Part shown: positions 41,359-47,626 of the stretch, piece after piece
Position numbering within the stretch: position 1 is the first letter of the stretch
How the letters are laid out: the number at the start of each line of letters is the position of its first letter
Assembly (NCBI GenBank): GCA_024710705.1
Contig: JANJUF010000018.1
Location: forward strand, 1-64,000
DNA: 64,000 bases
DNA from: Gemmatimonadaceae bacterium
Lineage (GTDB): Bacteria > Gemmatimonadota > Gemmatimonadetes > Gemmatimonadales > Gemmatimonadaceae
Reading direction: 5' to 3'
Position numbers and translations under genes: made by a program
The notes under the pieces: model-generated
What the model was told of the DNA's origin: nothing
Databases searched by the model: none
The model's input: the letters and a program-made list of their open reading frames with translations, nothing else

Positions 41359-42219
41359 TCAGTCCTTCGGGATGGTACGCCCGATCAGCACCGTGACGTT
41401 GTCGGTCCCGCCCCCATCGAGCGCGTCCTGAACCAGCTGCTCGCAGGCCTGTTGGGCCGAGGTCATGCCGCCCAGCACCTCGGCGATGCGCTCGTCGCTG
41501 ACGTGCTTGGTGAGCCCGTCGCTGCACAGCAGGTGGACGTTGCGCCAATCGGCGTCCATGGGCGTGACCACCGGCAGCGTCTCCTCCGCCCCGAGCGCGC
41601 TCGAGAGAATGTGCGCGAGGCGCGACTGCCCCGCCGCCTCCGGCGTGAGCGCACCTGAATCCACCAATGCCTGCGCGAACGTCTGGTCGCGCGTGATCTG
41701 CGTGAGCGTCCCGTCGCGCCAACGGTAGTAGCGCGAGTCGCCGACCTGCAGCAGGTAGTAGCGCGGCCAGACGCCAAGGAAGAGCGTAAGCGTCGTCGCC
41801 ATGGCCCGGCTTTCCCCGAGACCCTCGCGCCGCGCGAGGATCGCCTCGTGCGAGCGTAGGGCAGCCCGTTGCAGGGCGTCGGCGAATCCCGTCTCGTTGT
41901 CCTCGCGTCCGAGGTAGCAGGCCATGGAATCGTGCACGTACTGCATCGCCGACTCCACCGCCGTCGCGGCGGCAAGCTGCCCCCCGACTCCGCCACCGAC
42001 GCCGTCGGCCACCATGGCCACGTAGGCCACCCGATCCTCCACGTCGCTGAGCTGCAGCTGGGGCGGCAGGCTCGATGCGATCACGTGGAGTCGCTTGTAA
42101 ATCGAGGCCAGCAGGAAATGATCCTGGTTCTCCTTGCGGACCTTGCCCTGATGCGTCAGGCCGAACGTGTCGAGCTCCGCATCAGTTGGCTTTCGCGTGT
42201 TCGGCGGGTAGCTGGCCAT
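41359..42219 (-). CDS. PP2C-family Ser/Thr protein phosphatase
   Basis: 286 residues from ATG 42219. PP2C metal-site motifs are in order: GKVRKENQDHFLL (D33), MVADGVGGGVGG (D72), QVGDSRYYRW, LCSDGLTKHV and GGTDNVTVLIG. It removes phosphate from Ser/Thr in cytoplasmic proteins. It heads an operon with a sensor kinase (16 bases on), a receiver and a hybrid kinase, an unusual mix of His-Asp and Ser/Thr signalling. The frame is open to 42522 but only because of the overlapping divergent thioesterase region. Confidence 0.92.
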   Translation of the reverse strand: MASYPPNTRKPTDAELDTFGLTHQGKVRKENQDHFLLASIYKRLHVIASSLPPQLQLSDVEDRVAYVAMVADGVGGGVGGQLAAATAVESAMQYVHDSMACYLGREDNETGFADALQRAALRSHEAILARREGLGESRAMATTLTLFLGVWPRYYLLQVGDSRYYRWRDGTLTQITRDQTFAQALVDSGALTPEAAGQSRLAHILSSALGAEETLPVVTPMDADWRNVHLLCSDGLTKHVSDERIAEVLGGMTSAQQACEQLVQDALDGGGTDNVTVLIGRTIPKD

Positions 42220-42259
42220 GGCGGACGGTCCTCGGCGCTGGTCCACAACGAGAGCAACT

Positions 42260-42277
42260 GGTGGCAAAGGTGCCACC
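42260..42277. promoter_or_regulatory. Hairpin/inverted repeat GGTGGCA-AAGG-TGCCACC
   Basis: Perfect 7-bp inverted repeat with a 4-base gap in the 96-base space between the divergent PP2C and thioesterase genes, about 40 bases from each start. A shared operator is plausible; no regulator is encoded nearby. Confidence 0.35.
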
Positions 42278-42303
42278 CGGTACTGGGGAACGCCAGCAGC
42301 GCG

Positions 42304-42309
42304 TAGGTT
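42304..42309 (+). promoter_or_regulatory. Candidate -10 element (TAGGTT) for a leaderless start
   Basis: TAGGTT lies 6 bases before ATG 42316 with only TGGTGG between. If used, the mRNA starts at or beside the ATG. No -35 match is visible. Confidence 0.25.
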
Positions 42310-42315
42310 TGGTGG

Positions 42316-42732
42316 ATGACTGGCGACGCACCGGCCGCGCGATTCGAACGCCCGCTCGAGGTCCTGGCCTCCGACATCGACGGCTTGGGCCACGTGAACA
42401 ACGTCGTGTACCTCCGCTGGGCCCAGGACGTCGCCACGGCGCACTGGGATGCGGCGGCGACCCCGACCCAACGCGAGACCCTCGCGTGGATCGCCCTGCG
42501 ACACGAAATCGACTACAAGCACCCCGCCCTGCCGGGCGACGCCCTGCTCGCATCCACGTGGGTGGGAAGCGCCGAGGCGGTGCGCTTTGAGCGCTTCGTG
42601 GAGATCCTGCGGGCGGGCGACCGAAAGGTCTGCGCCGCGGTGCGGACGATCTGGTGCCCGATCAGCCGCGCGACCGGCAAGGTGACGCGCGTGGACGACG
42701 CGGTGCGACGGGTGTTTTCGACGGGGGGCTGA
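42316..42732 (+). CDS. Acyl-CoA thioesterase, 4HBT hotdog family
   Basis: 138-residue hotdog-fold enzyme that hydrolyses an acyl-CoA. The active-site loop SDIDGLGHVNNVVYLRW (19-35, D22 as the likely acid) and the strand RHEIDYKHPALPGDALL place it with YbgC/FadM-like thioesterases. Substrate chain length cannot be inferred. Single forward gene between two minus-strand operons; its stop is six bases from the convergent next ORF. Confidence 0.88.
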   Translation: MTGDAPAARFERPLEVLASDIDGLGHVNNVVYLRWAQDVATAHWDAAATPTQRETLAWIALRHEIDYKHPALPGDALLASTWVGSAEAVRFERFVEILRAGDRKVCAAVRTIWCPISRATGKVTRVDDAVRRVFSTGG

Positions 42733-42738
42733 GCGCGG

Positions 42739-43653
42739 TCAATAAAAACGCGGCACGCAGGGCGCCACCGCCTGGTTCGTCCCGTCGGTGTCCATGAGCC
42801 GCGACCGCACTCCCGCCGCGCGCGCGAAGGCTGCCACCATCGCCGGGAGTTCATCGAAACTGCCGTCCTCGCTGACCAGTCCCTCAACCCGGTGAACCAG
42901 ATCCGTATCGAACGATTCGAAAAACCGCGCCGCGTGTGAATCGGGATCGGCGCGCCCGCGGGTGCCCTCGTGCGCACGCACGATGCGCACGATTTCCTGC
43001 GTGAGCTCGCGTCGCGTGCAGCTGCGTTGCCCAGGGCGGCGCGTGGCGGTGGCCGCATGGCGCGTCCAGAACTCGCTCCCGGGCGCGAGCGCCGGGAGGT
43101 TGATGTCCACGCGGGCGGTGGCCCGCACCGGCACACCAGCGAGGTACCATCGCCCAGCGTTGGGCCCCCGGCGGATCGGCACCGCGTAGCGCTCCACCAA
43201 GTCCGGGGACACGGCCGCCGAGAGATCAGTCGCGCCGAGATCGGTCATGCGCCGCGGATGGATCGGGAGCTGTGACTGCTCGACTTCCCGCACCTCCTCT
43301 TCGGCGCGCATGCCGCGCCAGTCCCGCGGCAGCACCTGCACGCTCGCACGCAGGGTTCGCTCTCCCTCGGCCACGCGCAACCGCACTTCCACGGTACCGC
43401 TCACCGCGATCGGCCCCGACCAGATGCGCGAGTGCACCGAGTCGCCACGGATGATCGGCGAACCGCGCACGGGATCGAAGCGCCAGCCGAGCACCGCGGC
43501 GATCGCGTCCGTCGGACCCTCGATCGCGCAACGCAGTGCGTCCGCGCGCACCACCGTCGCCGGGCACGAGAGCGTCGGCGCGTCTTGGGCGCCCAGTGGC
43601 CACGCCCAGAGCAGCAGCCCGAGGGCGAGGCGCCTGCTCAGGAGTGTGCGCAC
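42739..43653 (-). CDS. Alternative reading: secreted protein started internally at GTG 43653
   Basis: In-frame nested reading of the ORF above, 304 residues. A basic N-terminus, a hydrophobic core LALGLLLWAWPLGA and an AQD cut site form a normal Sec signal peptide that makes no sense in the middle of a cytoplasmic endonuclease. The mature part has two early cysteines and strands such as TVEVRLRVAEGERTLRASV. A C-terminal region with CTRRELTQEIVRIVRAHEG and SRLMDTDGTNQAVAPC is not recognised. If this start is used, the Vsr gene has lost its stop and the two products share a message. Confidence 0.5.
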   Translation of the reverse strand: MRTLLSRRLALGLLLWAWPLGAQDAPTLSCPATVVRADALRCAIEGPTDAIAAVLGWRFDPVRGSPIIRGDSVHSRIWSGPIAVSGTVEVRLRVAEGERTLRASVQVLPRDWRGMRAEEEVREVEQSQLPIHPRRMTDLGATDLSAAVSPDLVERYAVPIRRGPNAGRWYLAGVPVRATARVDINLPALAPGSEFWTRHAATATRRPGQRSCTRRELTQEIVRIVRAHEGTRGRADPDSHAARFFESFDTDLVHRVEGLVSEDGSFDELPAMVAAFARAAGVRSRLMDTDGTNQAVAPCVPRFY

Positions 43654-44037
43654 GAGGCGCCGCAGTGGCGCCTCACGCTTCAGTTCGCATTCCCAGATCA
43701 CGTGCACGTGCCATCCGGCCGCGCGGAGGAAGTATCGCACCCGCGCGTCCCGGGCCACGTTGGCCTCGAGCTTCTTGCGCCAGAACTCTCGGCGGGTCTT
43801 GGGGAGCGCACGCCCCGCGCAGTCGTGGGCGTGCCAGAAGCAGCCGTGCACGAAGACGACGGTCTTGATTCGCGAGAGCACCACATCCGGCGAACCCGGA
43901 AGGTCGCGGTGGTGCAGCCGGTATCGCAGCCCGGCCGCGTGGAGGGCGCGACGCACGAGCATCTCGGGCTTCGTGTCCTTTCCACGAATGGCCGCCATGA
44001 TGCGGCTGCGAACCGCCGAGACACGCCCCCGAGGCAT
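42739..44037 (-). CDS. Vsr endonuclease domain continuous with a secreted protein of unknown function
   Basis: 432-codon ORF in two unlike parts. Residues 1-125 are a very-short-patch repair (Vsr) endonuclease, which nicks DNA at T:G mismatches in 5-methylcytosine sites. Every key residue falls at E. coli numbering: D51 (LPGSPD), H64, W68 and H69 (HGCFWHAHDC), and zinc ligands C66, H71, C73 and C117 (WECEL). Residues 129-432 start with a signal peptide (RTLLSRRLALGLLLWAWPLGAQ) and continue as an unrecognised exported domain. No stop separates them. GTG at 43653, just after an 8-bp hairpin, could start the second protein separately as 304 residues. No Dcm methylase gene is in the window. ATG 44037 follows the nrdJ terminator. 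Confidence 0.8.
   Translation of the reverse strand: MPRGRVSAVRSRIMAAIRGKDTKPEMLVRRALHAAGLRYRLHHRDLPGSPDVVLSRIKTVVFVHGCFWHAHDCAGRALPKTRREFWRKKLEANVARDARVRYFLRAAGWHVHVIWECELKREAPLRRLVRTLLSRRLALGLLLWAWPLGAQDAPTLSCPATVVRADALRCAIEGPTDAIAAVLGWRFDPVRGSPIIRGDSVHSRIWSGPIAVSGTVEVRLRVAEGERTLRASVQVLPRDWRGMRAEEEVREVEQSQLPIHPRRMTDLGATDLSAAVSPDLVERYAVPIRRGPNAGRWYLAGVPVRATARVDINLPALAPGSEFWTRHAATATRRPGQRSCTRRELTQEIVRIVRAHEGTRGRADPDSHAARFFESFDTDLVHRVEGLVSEDGSFDELPAMVAAFARAAGVRSRLMDTDGTNQAVAPCVPRFY
43654..43674 (-). promoter_or_regulatory. Hairpin directly before the internal GTG in the Vsr ORF
   Basis: GAGGCGCC (43654-43661) and GGCGCCTC (43667-43674) form a perfect 8-bp stem with a 5-base loop, and in the mRNA it ends at the base before GTG 43653. 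The stem contains the GAGG that would serve as ribosome site for that GTG, so it could limit or time internal initiation. Confidence 0.4.
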
Positions 44038-44048
44038 GCCGGTATGAT

Positions 44049-44086
44049 ACTCAAAACAAAACGGGCCGGTCCGAAGGACCGGCCCG
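44049..44086 (-). terminator. Strong intrinsic terminator of nrdJ
   Basis: CGGGCCGGTCC and GGACCGGCCCG (44062-44072 and 44076-44086) form an 11-bp stem with a 3-base loop. On the minus strand it is followed by TTTTGTTTTGA (44061-44051). It lies 30 bases after the nrdJ stop and 12 bases before the Vsr ATG. Confidence 0.93.
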
Positions 44087-44115
44087 CCCGTTCAGCTGAG
44101 AGACTCAGCGCGAAC

Positions 44116-46623
44116 TCACCCGCACTCGCTAAACCCGCACACGTGGCACTTCACGCAGCCTTCCGCGAACTCCAGCTGCGAGCCGCAATCCGGGCAGGTG
44201 CCGATGAACGCATCCCCACCGGAGATGGATTCGAACGCCATCTGCGCGCCGGAGACCGTGGCGCTGGCCTGCGGCTGTGAGACCACCGGCTTCGGCGCGA
44301 TCGCCACCGGCTGCTCGGCCGTCGTCGTCAGCAGTTCCTGCTGCACGCCCTGCTTGGAGCGCATCCAATCCTCGAGCGCGAGCCCGATTGCGTCCGGCAC
44401 GGAGAGCACTTTGTTCGGGCCGAGTCCCACCGCGCGGTCCGACGAAATGCCGCGCAGTTGGCGATGCACCTGCTGGATCGGGATGCCCGAGCGCAGCGCC
44501 AGCGATACCAGGCGTCCCATCGCCTCGGCGTCGGCCATGGCCGAACCACCGGCCTTGCCGAGGTTGATGAAGACCTCGAACGGCTGGCCCTTATCGTCCT
44601 CGGTGATGTGCACGAACATCGTGCCCAGCGGCGTCTCCTTGCGGATGGCCGTGGAGCGGAGGATGTCCGGGCGCGCACGCTTCTGGCGACGCTGGAGATT
44701 CTCGGCTTCGGAATCGAACAGCATCTTCTGCAGGCGGTCGTTGGCCGACTGCAGGTCGGCGAGGCGCTCGTTGAGGTCGGCGATCTCCTGGCGGGTGGCC
44801 GAGTCGTCCACCTTGCCTTCACGCTTGGCGGCGGCGTCGGCGGTGGCACCGGTGGAGAGCACCTGGCCGTCGCGCGAGCCATCGCGGTACACGGTGACGC
44901 CCTTGCACTTCATCTCGAACGCGAGCTCGTAGATGGCGCGGACGTCGTCCTTGGTGGCGGCGTGCGAGAAGTTGGTGGTCTTGGAAATGGCCGAGTCGCA
45001 GTGCAGCTGGAAGGCCGCCTGCATCTTGATGTGCCACTCGGGCGCGATGTTGTTGGCGGTGGCGAAGACCTTCTGCCACTTCACCGGCACCTCGCTGTGG
45101 ATCACCGAGCCGGTCTTGGCGATGCGCTCCATCAGCGCCTCGGAGTACCAGCCCTCCTTCTTGGCGATGGCGACGAAGTCCTCGTTGACGTCGGGCATCA
45201 TCACGCCGGCCTGGTTGCGCATGAAGGCCACGGCGAAGAGCGGCTCGAGGCCCGACGAGCAGCCGGCGATGATGGAGATCGTGCCGGTGGGTGCGACAGT
45301 GGTGACGTTGCAGTTGCGGAGCTTCATCTCCGGCCGAATGCGCTGGCCGTTCTCGTCGCGCGCGCAGGTGGCGTCGGGCCCCCAGATGGATTGCGCCCAC
45401 TCGGGGAACGCGCCGCGCTCCTCGGCCAGCTGGGCCGAGGCCTTCTTGCCCTCGACGTCCACGAACTCCATCACCTTGCGGCCGAACTCCACGCCCTCGG
45501 GCGAGTCATAGACGATGCCGAGGCGGATGAGCGCGTCGGCGAAGCCCATCACGCCCAGGCCGATGCGGCGGATGCGCTTGGACAGCGCGTCGATCTCCGG
45601 CAGCGGGTACTTGTTGGCGTCAATGACGTTGTCGAGGAAGCGCGTGGAGAGGTGGATGTCCTTGGCGAAGGACTTCCAATCCATCTTCCCATTCTCGACG
45701 TAGTAGCCGACGTTGATCGAGCCGAGGTTGCAGACGTCGTAGGCCAGCAGCGGCTGTTCGCCGCAGGGGTTGGTGGCCTCGTAGGCGCCGAGGTGCGGCA
45801 CCGGGTTGTAGCGATTGGCTTCGTCAATGAAGAAGACGCCGGGCTCGCCGGTGCGCCACGCACCCTCGATCATCTTGTCCCAGACGTCCTGGGCCTGCAG
45901 GGTGCCGGTGACCTTCTTGGTCACGGGATCCACGAGTTCATAGGAGCCGCCGGCCTTCAGCGCCTGCATGAACTTCGTGGTCACGCCCACCGAGATGTTG
46001 AAGTTCGTGATCTTGGTGAGGTCTTCCTTGCACGTGATGAACTCCATCACGTCAGGATGATCCACGCGCAAGATGCCCATGTTGGCGCCACGGCGCGTGC
46101 CGCCCTGCTTCACCGCGTCGGTGGACGCGTCGTAGAGCTGCATGAAGGAGATGGGGCCGCTGGCCACGCCGGTGGTGGAGCGCACCATCGAGCCGCGCGG
46201 ACGCAGTCGCGAGAACGAGAAGCCCGTGCCGCCACCCGACTGATGGATGAGCGCCATCGAGCGAAGGGTGTCGTAGATGCCGCTGTGTCCGTTGGAGAGC
46301 GCATCGTCCACCGGCAGGACGAAGCAAGCCGACAGCTGCCCCAAGGGGCGGCCGGCGTTCATGAGGGTGGGCGAGTTCGGCTCGAAGCGCCGCTGCGTCA
46401 TCAGCTCATAGAACTGATTGGCGACCTTCTCCACCTGCTTGTCGGTGGCGCCGTACCGCCGATCCGCTTCCGCGATGGTCGTCGCGACCCGCCAGAACAT
46501 GTCCTCCGGCGTCTCCACCGGCTTACCGGACTTGTCCTTGACGAGGTAGCGCTTCTCGAGAACGGTGCGCGCGTTCTGGGAGAGCGTCGCCGGCGTGGCG
46601 GGCGGGTTGGCGGGGAGCGGCAT
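44116..46623 (-). CDS. nrdJ: Adenosylcobalamin-dependent (class II) ribonucleotide reductase
   Basis: 835 residues. It makes deoxyribonucleotides using a B12 radical, without need for or harm from oxygen. The active site matches T. maritima NrdJ in spacing: thiyl Cys287 inside NPCGEQPL (N285, E289), and the redox pair C100 (LSACFVL) and C298 (YDVCNLGS). A middle region up to about 570 covers the rest of the barrel. A flexible part with QQVHRQLRGISSD follows, and the C-terminus is a zinc ribbon (CPDCG, CVKCHVCG) that likely re-reduces the enzyme. A 472-base gap lies upstream and a strong terminator follows. Confidence 0.97.
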   Translation of the reverse strand: MPLPANPPATPATLSQNARTVLEKRYLVKDKSGKPVETPEDMFWRVATTIAEADRRYGATDKQVEKVANQFYELMTQRRFEPNSPTLMNAGRPLGQLSACFVLPVDDALSNGHSGIYDTLRSMALIHQSGGGTGFSFSRLRPRGSMVRSTTGVASGPISFMQLYDASTDAVKQGGTRRGANMGILRVDHPDVMEFITCKEDLTKITNFNISVGVTTKFMQALKAGGSYELVDPVTKKVTGTLQAQDVWDKMIEGAWRTGEPGVFFIDEANRYNPVPHLGAYEATNPCGEQPLLAYDVCNLGSINVGYYVENGKMDWKSFAKDIHLSTRFLDNVIDANKYPLPEIDALSKRIRRIGLGVMGFADALIRLGIVYDSPEGVEFGRKVMEFVDVEGKKASAQLAEERGAFPEWAQSIWGPDATCARDENGQRIRPEMKLRNCNVTTVAPTGTISIIAGCSSGLEPLFAVAFMRNQAGVMMPDVNEDFVAIAKKEGWYSEALMERIAKTGSVIHSEVPVKWQKVFATANNIAPEWHIKMQAAFQLHCDSAISKTTNFSHAATKDDVRAIYELAFEMKCKGVTVYRDGSRDGQVLSTGATADAAAKREGKVDDSATRQEIADLNERLADLQSANDRLQKMLFDSEAENLQRRQKRARPDILRSTAIRKETPLGTMFVHITEDDKGQPFEVFINLGKAGGSAMADAEAMGRLVSLALRSGIPIQQVHRQLRGISSDRAVGLGPNKVLSVPDAIGLALEDWMRSKQGVQQELLTTTAEQPVAIAPKPVVSQPQASATVSGAQMAFESISGGDAFIGTCPDCGSQLEFAEGCVKCHVCGFSECG

Positions 46624-47095
46624 CGGTACTTCTCCAACGAAAGGTATTGGGCCAAACCTGAGTTGTTCCGGCAGCGGTCCGTTGAGGCGCTGTTCGGCTC
46701 AGGGGGTTGAGGGCGTCCAAGCTACCGCGCACGAGATTCCGCGCAAGAACTTTGTAACGCCCTACGAGCGAACGAGTTACGGGTGGGTCATCACGAATCG
46801 GTCACGAGCCGACGCTTTTCCACGCTACTGCCACTGGCGCCTGTATACAGCACTTTGGCGACACCGACACGACACGAGAACAGCGATCCGTGCACACTAC
46901 GCAAATGTTTACACATCAACAACTTAGAACACCGACTCCCACAGGCCATTTCGGGCGCCGTTCGTGCGGGGGAGGGAACGTACCCACGACTGTCCGCGCA
47001 CGCTAGGTCTTGCCCGGAGACACTACCCGGACGTAGCGAATCCGGCGCGGGTAACGTGCGCGTCCGTAACGAGTGCACTGGAACCGCAACGACGT
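46624..47095. other. 472-base intergenic region upstream of nrdJ, no gene found
   Basis: No open frame with a start site or family match is seen, and base content falls to near-AT-rich values around 46895-46930. A perfect 10-bp palindrome CTGTATACAG lies at 46841-46850. ACATTTGCGTAGTGT on the minus strand (about 46896-46910) faintly resembles an NrdR box but does not match well. I looked for a cobalamin riboswitch, since nrdJ needs B12, and found no convincing conserved core. The region must hold the nrdJ promoter and may hold a long 5' leader. Confidence 0.5.
46841..46850. promoter_or_regulatory. Palindrome CTGTATACAG upstream of nrdJ
   Basis: Perfect 10-bp palindrome 218 bases before the nrdJ ATG, in a region with few other features. 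It has the outer CTGT/ACAG of a LexA box but only 2 bases between, so it is not a LexA site. A regulator site is possible. Confidence 0.3.
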
Positions 47096-47626
47096 TCACT
47101 GCATCCCCCGATACAACTCCTTCAGCGCAGCGTACGTCGCAGCCCCGCGCTCCACGCGCTCGCGTTGCTCGTCGTTCAGCGGCCGCAGCACCTTGGCCGG
47201 CACGCCCACCACCAGGCTGTGCGGCGGGATCTGCATCCCCTCCCCCACCACCGCGCCGGCCGCCACCAGGCTCCCGGCCCCGACCACGGCGCCGTTCAGC
47301 ACCACGGCACCGATGCCAATCAGGGCCCCATCCTCCACCGTGCAGCCGTGCACGACCGCGCGATGCCCGATCGTGACCCCCGCCCCGACCACGCACGGCA
47401 GCCCCGGATCGCAGTGCAGCACTGCACCGTCTTGCACGTTCGTGCCCTCGCCGACCACAATCGCGTCGCGGTCGCCGCGCAGCACCGCGCCCGGCCACAC
47501 GCTCACGTGCGCGCCGAGGCGCACGTCGCCAATCAGCGTGGCGGCGGCGTGCACCCACGCCGTGTCCGGAACGATCGGCCGGCGCGACAACCCCGGCGCC
47601 AGCACCGACGGCGCGCGCTCAGACAT
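47096..47626 (-). CDS. Gamma-carbonic anhydrase family protein
   Basis: 176 residues of left-handed beta-helix with hexapeptide repeats (VGAGVTIGHRAVVHGCTVEDG). Zinc-binding histidines are present at H71, H88 and H93, matching the Cam-type pattern. It may hydrate CO2 or belong to the PaaY/YrdA subgroup, which are thioesterases or of unclear role. ATG 47626 overlaps the TGA of the upstream gene by one base, so the two are translationally coupled. Confidence 0.88.
   Translation of the reverse strand: MSERAPSVLAPGLSRRPIVPDTAWVHAAATLIGDVRLGAHVSVWPGAVLRGDRDAIVVGEGTNVQDGAVLHCDPGLPCVVGAGVTIGHRAVVHGCTVEDGALIGIGAVVLNGAVVGAGSLVAAGAVVGEGMQIPPHSLVVGVPAKVLRPLNDEQRERVERGAATYAALKELYRGMQ

Noticed and set aside
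41359-42522. An N-terminal extension of the PP2C protein beyond ATG 42219
   Set aside because: The added 101 codons overlap the divergent thioesterase gene and do not resemble a PP2C N-terminus.
44458-46710. A 750-codon open frame antisense to nrdJ
   Set aside because: It mirrors nrdJ codon for codon, has no family motif, and long antisense frames are expected in DNA this rich in GC.
46841-46850. CTGTATACAG as a LexA (SOS) box
   Set aside because: The LexA box needs 8 bases between CTGT and ACAG; only 2 are present.
46624-47095. A cobalamin riboswitch upstream of nrdJ
   Set aside because: A GCCACTGG string occurs, but on the wrong strand relative to nrdJ, and I could not assemble the conserved core or B12 box.
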